NCBI GenBank assembly: GCA_012103325.1
Contig: WLWY01000012.1
Coordinates: 51,907 to 115,906 of the forward strand
Source of the DNA: Alphaproteobacteria bacterium
GTDB taxonomy: Bacteria; Pseudomonadota; Alphaproteobacteria; UBA8366; GCA-2717185
Length of the DNA stretch: 64,000 nt
Reading direction: 5' to 3'
In this document: piece by piece, positions 17,403 through 25,613 of the stretch
Position numbering within the stretch: the stretch's first letter is position 1
Layout: each line of letters begins with the position of its first letter
The notes under the pieces: model-generated
Database searches by the model: none
What the model saw: only the letters and a program-made list of their open reading frames with translations
What the model was told of the DNA's origin: nothing
Translations under genes and position numbers: made by a program

Positions 17403-18689
17403 TCAGGCCGACCAGGTCAGCCAGAGTTCTTTGGGACCACGGAAGGTGAAGTTTGGAAAATAGCTGAAGCGCTGGTCCTTCACGAGATTGAGCGACGGCA
17501 CCTTTTTGGCGAGGATCTCCAGGGTGATGTTCGCTTCGATGATTGCGAGGCGGCTGCCGAGGCAGAAATGAATACCCCGGCCGAAGGCAATGTGGGTCTT
17601 GGCATTTTCACGCTCGATATCGAAAGTGCGCGGATCTTCAAACAGTGTCTCGTCGTGATTGGCTGAGCCAAGCGAAAGGAAGATCTGCGTCCCGGCCGGT
17701 ATCTTGTACCCGGCCAGTTCCGTGTCTTGCGTCGCGACCCGCCGCCAGCTCGTCTGTGGCGAGTTGCAGCGCAGGATCTCCTCCACCGCATTGGGGATGA
17801 GACCAGGGTCCGCGCAGACCGCTTCCCATTGCGTGCGATCGGAAAGCAGGCTGATCAGCCCGTTGCTCAACATGTTGCTGACGATTTCATGCCCGGCAAA
17901 CGACAGGCCATAAACAATGGACTCGACTTCCTTATAGGTCAGGTCGTCGAGATCCGCGTCGTGTCCAGCCAGCAACTCCGACGTAAAGTCGTCGGCGGGC
18001 GCTTGGTGCTGCGCTTTCACAAACGACACGCAGTAGCGCCAGTAGGCCAGCATCTTCTCGGCGATGTCGACCTGTTCCGCCTCCGTCGTCTTGCCCCAGG
18101 TAAAGGCGAGACGGTTCGTCGTCCATTCCTTGAGTTTCTTATCATCCGTTTCGGGAAACCCAATGAAGCGGAAGATCGTCTCGCCCGGTAGCGGATGACC
18201 GACCCATTTCACAAAATCGGAAGGCGCACCGTTCGCGAGCATCTCATCCACCATCGCCTCGCAGCGCCGCCGGATGAACGGCTCGAGCGCCTCGATGCGC
18301 CGGCTCGAAAATCCTGCTTGGGTGTGTTTGCGAATACGTGTGTGATCGGGCCGCTGCCGGTTCGACATGACCGCGATGGGATTGTAGTCGGGCACGCCAA
18401 GCACCTTCGCCGCCGCATCGCAGATCGGCAAGACCGGATCCTGCACGTTCTCCGACGAATAAATGTCCGGCTTGCGGAAGACGTCCACCACGTCCGCCAT
18501 CCGCGTCAGAACCAGATAACCCAATTCCTCGGAATAAAAGACGGGCGCGTCACCACGCAGCTTCTCCAACTCGGCATAAGGATCTTGTAGATAATCCTCG
18601 GCAAACGGCGAGAATTCATGATCCACCGGACACCCTTTGGGTGCCGGCGCCGTGTCGGTGCGCATCTTGTGGTATGCGGTGTCGCTCAT
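17403..18689 (-). CDS. Cytochrome P450, I-helix threonine replaced
   Basis: A 428-residue class I bacterial P450, a heme monooxygenase. The heme ligand is Cys376 in AFGRGIHFCLG and the ExxR-type helix lies upstream. The I-helix reads SFAGHEIVSN, so the position of the usual oxygen-activating threonine (AGxE/D-T) holds isoleucine, an uncommon change that alters proton delivery. AGGATAACGCC precedes ATG 18689. The neighbours are a GST and a flavoprotein pair, but no ferredoxin or reductase is encoded nearby. It is related to P450s of terpene or steroid type; the substrate is not assigned. Confidence 0.9.
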   Translation of the reverse strand: MSDTAYHKMRTDTAPAPKGCPVDHEFSPFAEDYLQDPYAELEKLRGDAPVFYSEELGYLVLTRMADVVDVFRKPDIYSSENVQDPVLPICDAAAKVLGVPDYNPIAVMSNRQRPDHTRIRKHTQAGFSSRRIEALEPFIRRRCEAMVDEMLANGAPSDFVKWVGHPLPGETIFRFIGFPETDDKKLKEWTTNRLAFTWGKTTEAEQVDIAEKMLAYWRYCVSFVKAQHQAPADDFTSELLAGHDADLDDLTYKEVESIVYGLSFAGHEIVSNMLSNGLISLLSDRTQWEAVCADPGLIPNAVEEILRCNSPQTSWRRVATQDTELAGYKIPAGTQIFLSLGSANHDETLFEDPRTFDIERENAKTHIAFGRGIHFCLGSRLAIIEANITLEILAKKVPSLNLVKDQRFSYFPNFTFRGPKELWLTWSA

Positions 18690-18729
18690 GGCGTTATCCT
18701 AACACGGAAATGCACACGAAACGTCAAAT

Positions 18730-20295
18730 TCACCTTGCCGAACGCAAACCCTTCAAAGCCGCCGGTTGGTATGTCGAGGACATCCGAGCGGTTACCGCTT
18801 CGACCTGCCGATTAATCTCTCCGGCGTCCCAGCCGAGATGTGCAGAGACAGCTTCCGCTGCCTTGCGGACATACGCTTCCGTCAGCCGGTGCCGATAACC
18901 GAGACCGGTTCGGGCAAAAAGAATATCGTCTAACTCGCGTGCATGCTCGTTTTCCACCACGTAACCCAGATGCGAAACCCTCACGCTCTCGTCCCCCGAG
19001 ATGAGCGGTAGCGCGTTCGTATCTTCCGGCAAGTGACGCGGTCGGTAATCCGGCGTTTGAGCCTGACCGGAGGGCGCTGCTAAGCGCCTGACTGCCGCTG
19101 CCATTTCACGCCCGGCGGACCGATGGCTCATCACCGGTCCCGCCGTCATGGCGAGCACGTTGGGCAATCCCTGAGCCGTCAGATCGTGGATCTCCCGCGA
19201 CCGGTTGCCCTTTGGCACCTTAGGATCGAACGTCAGAGGACGGACGCCAGCCCAGCTGTATATGACATCGGTCTCGTCGAGCCCAAGTCCCGGCAATACA
19301 TGTTTCGTCTCTGCCAACAGGAACGCAACCTCATTCTGAGTAACACGAATATAGTCGATGTCGCCTTCATAGACGGTTTCCGTGGGCCCGATATGGTGGT
19401 AACCGCCCTGACTGGGCAAACAATAATGCGGCTCGCCGATACTATTGACGGCAGCGATACCGTAATCGCGATATTCTGGCGGCAACTGGACGACGATATG
19501 CGACCCCTTGGTCCCAATAATGAGCCGTGCTGGTTCCCGCTCCGCCGTGCCCGTCCGATTCACTTGGTCGATCCAAATACCGGCCATGTTCAGAACCACG
19601 GGCGCAGTCACCGACACGGCTCCGTCTGCATCTGTCAGCCCGACATGCCAGAATCCTTGCGCGTCGCGCTCGATAAGACTCGCCATCGTGTAGTTGCGAA
19701 CCGTTGCACCCATGCGCTCCGCGTCGAGCACCGCATCGATGCAAAAGCGCTCCGGCCAGTCGAGCATATATTCCCGAAACATTGCCACCGACAGCAATTG
19801 CTCCTGCGCAGCCAGCGCGCTGACAAGCGGCAGCTCACAAGCTTCTCGCGCAGGAAGCCGACGGTAGTCAAGTGGCACGGATTTCGGGCCCAGCGCGCCA
19901 AGTATCTTGAAACCAAAGTCGAGGTGCCACGGTTTGTAAGGCCCGTTCTTATAGACCGGAAAGCAAAGCGTGTAAGGCACCAAACGGCTGGACGAATCCG
20001 TCGCCAGCTCGGCCCGCGTCTCCATCGACGCCCTGGCCATCGTCAGCGCCGTACGGAAGCGCGACGGGCTGAACAGAAAGTCGCGTACTGGATTCGGGGT
20101 TTCGAAATAGCGTAATCCGCAATGCAGCATCCGCGTCGAGCGCCCACTGGACCCCGACGCGAAATCGCCCTTGTCTGCAAGAAGGACCGAGTATCCTTCC
20201 GCGGCTAAGTGCTGTGCGCTGCTGGCGCCATTGATCCCACCGCCGATTACAATAACGTCGAAACGCTGGCCGTTCAGATCGCTGCGCTCAGTCAC
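18730..20295 (-). CDS. FAD-dependent glycerol-3-phosphate dehydrogenase/oxidase family protein
   Basis: A 521-residue GlpD-like flavoprotein. The dinucleotide-binding VIVIGGGINGASSAQHLAAEG motif is at residues 14-34, followed by SSGRSTRMLHCGLRYFE, which is characteristic of the GlpD family, and a C-terminal GlpD-type cap domain (LGYVVENEHARELDDILFARTGLGYRHR). Members oxidise glycerol-3-phosphate to DHAP or act on related polyol phosphates. Its start codon overlaps the stop of the upstream monooxygenase by four bases (ATGA). The last ~11 codons are read out of frame through DNA resembling a monooxygenase tail (18736-18765). Confidence 0.85.
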   Translation of the reverse strand: MTERSDLNGQRFDVIVIGGGINGASSAQHLAAEGYSVLLADKGDFASGSSGRSTRMLHCGLRYFETPNPVRDFLFSPSRFRTALTMARASMETRAELATDSSSRLVPYTLCFPVYKNGPYKPWHLDFGFKILGALGPKSVPLDYRRLPAREACELPLVSALAAQEQLLSVAMFREYMLDWPERFCIDAVLDAERMGATVRNYTMASLIERDAQGFWHVGLTDADGAVSVTAPVVLNMAGIWIDQVNRTGTAEREPARLIIGTKGSHIVVQLPPEYRDYGIAAVNSIGEPHYCLPSQGGYHHIGPTETVYEGDIDYIRVTQNEVAFLLAETKHVLPGLGLDETDVIYSWAGVRPLTFDPKVPKGNRSREIHDLTAQGLPNVLAMTAGPVMSHRSAGREMAAAVRRLAAPSGQAQTPDYRPRHLPEDTNALPLISGDESVRVSHLGYVVENEHARELDDILFARTGLGYRHRLTEAYVRKAAEAVSAHLGWDAGEINRQVEAVTARMSSTYQPAALKGLRSAR

Positions 20296-21884
20296 CCGAA
20301 TGCAAAACCTTCATAGCCGCCGGCCGCCACTTCCTCGCATTTTTGGCAATAAGTCGGAAAGCCGCCGTAATACGGCATGAAGACGCGGGCTTTGCCTTCC
20401 ACATTTGCACCGAGATACCAGCTGTCCGTCGTGGTCTTGAGACCAATCTTGGAGACTTCCTGATGGTGGTCCCACCACGCCTTCTCGGCGTCCGGTTCGG
20501 CCTCGATGGCGGTGTAGTTGCGGTCCTTCATATAGGCGAGGCAGTCAACGATCCAATCGACATGCTGTTCGATCGTCGGAAGCATGTTGGTGAAAACCGA
20601 CGGGCTGCCGGGGCCCGTCACGGTGAACAGGTTCGGGAAGTCCGTCATCGCAAGGCCCAGATAGCTGCTCGGCCCGTCAGCCCAACGTTCGCGCAAGTTG
20701 GCGTCGTCCTTGCCGCGAATATCGACCGCCGTCAGCGCCCCGGTCATCGCGTCGAACCCAGTCGCAATGACCAGCACATCGATTTCATAGTCGCGACCAT
20801 GCGCCCGGACCGATGTCGGTGTGATCGCCTCGATGGGCCGTTCCTTCACGTCGATCAGGTGGACGTGCTCCTGATTGTAGGTGGCGTAATAACTCGTATC
20901 GATGCAGAGCCGTTTGCCGCCGATGATATTCTTCGGGCACAGCTTCTCGGCGACATCTGGATCCTTCACAATTTCACGGATCTTGCCGCGCACGAAATCG
21001 GCAACCGTGTCGTTCGAATCCTGATTGAACATGAGGTCGCCATACGACCCCATGAAGGACAAGCCACCCGCATCCCAGCGCCGTTCGTATTCGGCCTGGC
21101 GCTGTTTCGGTGTCGCGTCCATCGCATTGCCGACGCGGAAGCGACCATGAATGCCCGGCGGCGTCTGTTTCGCTTCGGTGCGGAACTCGGCGTAGCGGGA
21201 TTTGACCTTTTTTTCGTATACGGGATCGAGCGGCTGATTGTGCGCGGGTATGGCGTAATTCGGCGTGCGCTGAAACACGAACAGTTCGGCCGCTTGCTCG
21301 GCGATCACGGGAATCGACTGGATGCCGGAAGAACCGGTGCCGATGACGGCGACCCGCTGCCCAGTGAAATCCACCTTCTCGTGCGGCCACAGTGCGGTGT
21401 GGTAGGTCGGCCCGGCAAAGCTGCCGAGACCCTCGATTTGCGGCCAGTTTGGCTTGGACAGGCACCCCGTCGCCATGACGAAGAAGCGCGCGACGAACCT
21501 GTCGCCGTTTTCCGCTTCAAGCGTCCAGCGCGACGTCGCCTCATCATATCGCGCCGAACCAATCCGCGTGTCGAACTGAATGTCGCGACGCAGATCGAAA
21601 CGGTCGGCGACATGGCCCGCATATTTGAGCAATTCCGGCTGCGGCGAATAGCGCTCGGACCACTGCCACTCCTGCTGCAAGTCTTCGTCGAACTGATAAG
21701 AATACTGCATGCTCTCGATGTCGACCCGAGCGCCCGGATAACGGTTCCAATACCACGTCCCGCCAACATCCGACCCGGCTTCGACGACCCGCGTTTTGAA
21801 GCCCAGCCCGCGCAGCCGATGCAGCAGATACATCCCCGCGAACCCCGCCCCGACGACAACCACATCGTATTCCCGCTCACTCAT
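20292..21884 (-). CDS. Flavin-containing monooxygenase, Baeyer-Villiger type
   Basis: A 530-residue class B flavoprotein monooxygenase. The FAD Rossmann motif GAGFAGMYLLHRL begins at residue 12. The Baeyer-Villiger fingerprint FxGxxxHTxxWP is exact at residues 156-167 (FAGPTYHTALWP), and the NADPH motif GTGSSGIQ lies near residue 183. The second FAD segment ATGFDAMTGAL is also intact. Members turn ketones into esters or lactones. It is translationally coupled to the GlpD-like gene by an ATGA overlap. It is clearly related to the second Baeyer-Villiger-type enzyme at 35262-36881. The substrate is unknown. Confidence 0.93.
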   Translation of the reverse strand: MSEREYDVVVVGAGFAGMYLLHRLRGLGFKTRVVEAGSDVGGTWYWNRYPGARVDIESMQYSYQFDEDLQQEWQWSERYSPQPELLKYAGHVADRFDLRRDIQFDTRIGSARYDEATSRWTLEAENGDRFVARFFVMATGCLSKPNWPQIEGLGSFAGPTYHTALWPHEKVDFTGQRVAVIGTGSSGIQSIPVIAEQAAELFVFQRTPNYAIPAHNQPLDPVYEKKVKSRYAEFRTEAKQTPPGIHGRFRVGNAMDATPKQRQAEYERRWDAGGLSFMGSYGDLMFNQDSNDTVADFVRGKIREIVKDPDVAEKLCPKNIIGGKRLCIDTSYYATYNQEHVHLIDVKERPIEAITPTSVRAHGRDYEIDVLVIATGFDAMTGALTAVDIRGKDDANLRERWADGPSSYLGLAMTDFPNLFTVTGPGSPSVFTNMLPTIEQHVDWIVDCLAYMKDRNYTAIEAEPDAEKAWWDHHQEVSKIGLKTTTDSWYLGANVEGKARVFMPYYGGFPTYCQKCEEVAAGGYEGFAFG

Positions 21885-21976
21885 CGTGCTGTGTTCTCCT
21901 TTGTCTGCGACGGCGCCATCCTAGCGATAACGGCCAAGCCACGCCAAGCGCTGCAACTGTTGGTGTGATTGCGCCC

Positions 21977-23134
21977 TCAGTTACGCTTGCGGTCATCGAG
22001 GCCAAGCTTGCGCCCGATGATTTCCTTCATGATTTCCGAGGACCCAGCGTAAATCCGGCTGATCCGCGCGTCGGCAAAAACGCGGGAGATTTCGTATTCG
22101 GCCATATAGCCGGCGCCGCCATGGAGTTGGAGGCATTCGTCGGCGACGAACCCTTCGAGTTCGGAGACGAACAGTTTCGCTTCCGCCGCCATCTCGGCCG
22201 TCAAGTCACCGTTCATATGCTCCATCGCACAATGATCGACGAAAGCCCAGGCCGCATCGAGCTTGGTCCGCATCTCGGCCATTTTGAAACGGGAATTCTG
22301 AAACGTCCCGATGGCGCGCCCGAAGGCGCGGCGTTCCTGAATGTATTCCATCGTAATCGCGAACCCGTGCTCGGCATGAGCGAGGAACCCGACCGAGCCC
22401 ATCAGCCGCTCTTCGGCTAGGTTGGTCATCATCAGCTTGAAGCCCTGCTCCGGATCGCCGAGTACGTTCTCCTTCGGAATTTTAACGTCCTCGAAAAACA
22501 ATTCAGCGGTGTCCTGGGAATGCAGGCCGAGCTTTTTCAATTTCCGTCCGCGCTGGAACCCAGGCATACCATCCTCAACGAGGAACAGGCCGATGGCGTG
22601 GGATTTTTCCGGATTGGTGCGCGCGGCGACAACGACCAAACCCGCCAGCAACCCATTCGAGATGTAGGTCTTGGAGCCGTTCAACAGCCAGTGATCGCCC
22701 TTGTCCTCGGCTCTCGTTTTGATGCCCGCAAGGTCGGAGCCGGTGCCAGGCTCGGTCATGGCAATGGCGAGGACGGTTTCGCCGGAGACGACACCCGGCA
22801 TGAAGCGGTCGCGCTGCGCGTCGCTGCCGGACTTGTGGATATAAGGGCCGACGATCCGGTTGTGCAGCGGGATGAACAGCCCTTGCTCGCGCGGGGCGAT
22901 TTCTTCCGACAGAATCATGTCGTAGCGGAAATCGTCGACGCCGAGACCGCCGTATTTTTCGTCGGCATACATGCACAGGAACCCCTGCTCGCCGGCGCTC
23001 CGCCAGATATCGCGGCTGACGATCCCGTCCTCGCGCCATTTTTCGCCGTGCGGGAACACTTCCTTCTCCGCCCAGCGTCGTACCGTCTCGCGGAAAATGC
23101 TGTGCTCTTCTTCGTAAATCCGCCGCGTTATCAT
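21977..23134 (-). CDS. Acyl-CoA dehydrogenase
   Basis: A 385-residue flavoprotein that introduces an alpha-beta double bond into acyl-CoA and passes electrons to ETF. Family signatures are visible: AIAMTEPGTGSDLAGIKTRAE (FAD loop), WLLNGSKTYISNG, YIQERRAFGRAIG and the C-terminal QLHGGAGYMAEYEISRVFADAR. The late position is IYAGSSEIMKEI, as in long-chain or isovaleryl-type enzymes whose catalytic glutamate lies earlier in the chain. Its start overlaps the stop of the enoyl-CoA hydratase by ATGA, and GGAGG lies within that upstream gene. The two enzymes form consecutive beta-oxidation-type steps. Confidence 0.93.
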   Translation of the reverse strand: MITRRIYEEEHSIFRETVRRWAEKEVFPHGEKWREDGIVSRDIWRSAGEQGFLCMYADEKYGGLGVDDFRYDMILSEEIAPREQGLFIPLHNRIVGPYIHKSGSDAQRDRFMPGVVSGETVLAIAMTEPGTGSDLAGIKTRAEDKGDHWLLNGSKTYISNGLLAGLVVVAARTNPEKSHAIGLFLVEDGMPGFQRGRKLKKLGLHSQDTAELFFEDVKIPKENVLGDPEQGFKLMMTNLAEERLMGSVGFLAHAEHGFAITMEYIQERRAFGRAIGTFQNSRFKMAEMRTKLDAAWAFVDHCAMEHMNGDLTAEMAAEAKLFVSELEGFVADECLQLHGGAGYMAEYEISRVFADARISRIYAGSSEIMKEIIGRKLGLDDRKRN

Positions 23135-23911
23135 GCTTCCTCCTTACGGCCCCGGGCGAAGACATTTTCAAGCCGCGCCTCCAGTGCTTGCGGTGTCTGC
23201 GCGCGATTCCATTCAGCGGAACGCGTTGTCTCCAACGCCCGGCCATTAGCCAACGTCCCGCCCAGCCCGTCGTCGATGAGCCGCTTAAGGTTTTGCAAAA
23301 ACACGGGATCTGCCTCGGCTATGTCGGTACCAAGCGCAATTGCTTCACCAAGCAGCGCCTCGGGCGCGACAACGTGGCTCACCAGTCCCCAAGCTTCCGC
23401 CATGCCCGCGTCGATGAAGCGGCCGGAGAAAGACATTTCCTTCGCCCGGGAAGGGCCGATGATCCGCGGCAGTTTCTGCGACAAGCCCCAGCCCGGAAGA
23501 ACACCGACCCGCGCATGGGTATCGGCGAATCGCGCGGTCGTTGAGGCGAGTAGAATGTCGCAAGCCAGCGCAATCTCAAAACCACCGGTCACGGCAACGC
23601 CATTAACCGCGGCGATGACGGGATGACGACATCCTTCGATCACCTTTAACGGATCATCCTCCGCCCGCTTCTTGCCGACAGGGCCAAGCGCCGCCGGATC
23701 AGCGCCCAGTTCCTTTAGGTCCAGCCCGGTTCCCGGCACCGGTTAGGACCAAAGCACGGATGTCCGGATCCTCATCCAGCGTATTTATCGCCGCAGCAAG
23801 CGCCTTCCGCAACGCCCGCGACAGTGCGTTTAGCGCATGGGGGCGGTTCATTGTGACAATTGCTACCGCACCTTTTCTCTCAACCAGAACAAGGTCTTCC
23901 GCTTCTGTCAT
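23131..23911 (-). pseudogene. Enoyl-CoA hydratase/isomerase family, frameshifted
   Basis: The N-terminal piece (23911 to about 23730) reads MTEAEDLVLVERKGAVAIVTMNRPHALNALS and ends LVLTGAG before a frame change. The C-terminal piece continues in another frame as TGLDLKELGADP and then NGVAVTGGFEIALACD to the stop at 23131. Together they make a normal ~260-residue crotonase, but about five residues before the conserved GLDL stretch are missing and the frame is shifted. A net loss of about 14 bases is the simplest explanation. The lesion hits the oxyanion-hole region, so the product is probably inactive. It overlaps the acyl-CoA dehydrogenase start by ATGA. An assembly error cannot be excluded. 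Confidence 0.8.
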
Positions 23912-24076
23912 GGACGCCTCTTCGAACTGTTTCTTCAAGCTACCTTAGCCCAATGGCCTGCAACAATTGAAACACGATCCTCGAAGCGTGAAATCGATCA
24001 GAAACATCGCTCATTTACAAAAGAACGCATTGAAGGGGCGCAACGCTCGAAATCGATGATCGGAATGAGGCACGTC

Positions 24077-24301
24077 ATGGGTCAACTCATCAACGCGGTT
24101 CGCTTTGCCAGAAAGGTTTACCGCCACCACTCAACCATCGCCTCACTCGAAGCCTTGGACGAGCACACACTTAACGATATCGGGCTCCCGCGCGCGGACG
24201 TTCTTGCGATTGCAAATTGCTCAGCGTGCGCACCGCAAAAAAAGGCCGAGCGCGAGCGCCAAACAGAGAATCCACCGGCCGCGCGACGGATACAGGAGTG
24301 A
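24077..24301 (+). CDS. DUF1127 family small protein
   Basis: A 74-residue basic protein containing the DUF1127 core: HHSTIASLEALDEHTLNDIGLPRADV (a helix with L-x-x-L-D/E-x-H/T-L-x-DIG-x-R). The C-terminal extension is Lys/Arg/Glu rich. Family members in alphaproteobacteria are small regulators, some of which bind RNA or affect phosphate and carbon metabolism. ATG 24077 is preferred over in-frame ATGs at 24056 and 24065 because GAGG lies six bases upstream. It stands alone between the divergent enoyl-CoA hydratase remnant and the Rieske oxygenase gene. Confidence 0.75.
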   Translation: MGQLINAVRFARKVYRHHSTIASLEALDEHTLNDIGLPRADVLAIANCSACAPQKKAERERQTENPPAARRIQE

Positions 24302-24500
24302 TCGAGCGGTGCAGAACAATATACAGCCCGAGAACAAGGTCCAGCAGCATCGGGCAAACCCGTGGCGCCCGATCATTTCTATGGCGACGGCTATCGAGAA
24401 CCGCTACGCTCCGGCCTATCCTGGAGCGTGCGAAGTGGGGGTGAGCAAGCGACGCCGGTCTCTTGGGAGATACGGATTAACGAAAAGCGGTGCCTCCAAA

Positions 24501-25589
24501 ATGTCTCTTCCCGAGCCTGTCGAAACGATCACCCAACCAGTACCCCACGCGTCCGCAACGCGCGACCTGAGAAAGACCGGCATTCATCCCGATCACTGGT
24601 ATCCGCTCGCCCGGTCGCGCGATGTGAAGCGCGGCAAACCGTTCGGCACCCAGTTCGCGGGCGATCCGATCGTTATCGTGAGAACCACCAGTGGCACCCT
24701 ATTCGCACTGGAAGATCGCTGCGCCCATCGCCAGGTACCGCTGAGCGGCGGCACGGTCGAAGGCGAGTTGCTGCAATGCGGTTACCACTGCTGGACCTAC
24801 GATGCCTCCGGTGCTTGCGTCAGCGTGCCGTATCTCGACAAGGAACGCACGCTACCGAACGGGGTCCGCGGATATCCCTGCCGCGAGGCAAGCGGGCTCA
24901 TCTTCGTCTTCACCGGTGACGAATCGAAAGCATCGTCTGCCAAATTTCCCATTGTCCCCGCTTACGCGGACCGGCGCTACAAGACCCGTGTCCTCGACCG
25001 CCGAGTCGCCTGCCATTACTCGTTCATGCATGAGAACCTGATGGACATGAACCACCAGTTCCTGCACCGCCGGCTGATGGGCGGTATCAAGACCGTCTTC
25101 CTGGAACTGCGGGAAGGCGACGACTGGGTCGAGGCAGATTATACCTTCCGGCGGACACGGGGTAAGCAGCCGCTCGGTGAAAAATTCATGATCGGCCGCG
25201 CGACGAAACAGACCGACGACACCCAGCGCGACCTCATGACCATCCGCACCGATTACCCCTATCAGACTTTGAAATTCTGGAAGGCTGGCTCGACGGAACC
25301 CGAGCTCTCGCTCTGGAATGTCTATATTCCCATCGACCGGGAACAGCGGATCAATCACACCTATGGCCTGATGAGTATCCGCGCACCGTCCGTGCCCGGT
25401 CTCATCCATCTGATGTGGCCTTTTATTGCCTGGTTCACGGATGGCATCTTCGCCGAGGACCGGCATATCGTCGAACAGGAGCAAAAAGCCTTCGACCGTC
25501 AGGGTGCGGATTGGAACCAGGAAATTTTCCCGATCATCCAGAAATTGCGCGGTGTCCTGATCAGTCAGGGCGTGCCGATTGAGAATTGA
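24501..25589 (+). CDS. Rieske-type aromatic ring-hydroxylating oxygenase subunit
   Basis: A 362-residue oxygenase alpha-subunit-like protein. The Rieske 2Fe-2S ligands are Cys74, His76, Cys93 and His96 (CAH...CGYH). The mononuclear iron site lies in the HENLMDMNHQFLHRRLMG stretch. The C-terminal half resembles the PAO/vanillate-demethylase-type catalytic domain. It would hydroxylate or demethylate an aromatic or amine substrate using a separate reductase, which is not seen nearby. ATG 24501 is used; the ribosome site is poor and an in-frame ATG at 24380 is possible. The sulfatase starts 24 bp after its stop, so the two are probably an operon. Confidence 0.9.
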   Translation: MSLPEPVETITQPVPHASATRDLRKTGIHPDHWYPLARSRDVKRGKPFGTQFAGDPIVIVRTTSGTLFALEDRCAHRQVPLSGGTVEGELLQCGYHCWTYDASGACVSVPYLDKERTLPNGVRGYPCREASGLIFVFTGDESKASSAKFPIVPAYADRRYKTRVLDRRVACHYSFMHENLMDMNHQFLHRRLMGGIKTVFLELREGDDWVEADYTFRRTRGKQPLGEKFMIGRATKQTDDTQRDLMTIRTDYPYQTLKFWKAGSTEPELSLWNVYIPIDREQRINHTYGLMSIRAPSVPGLIHLMWPFIAWFTDGIFAEDRHIVEQEQKAFDRQGADWNQEIFPIIQKLRGVLISQGVPIEN

Positions 25590-25613
25590 TCAATACGAGG
25601 CCGATGACAATCG

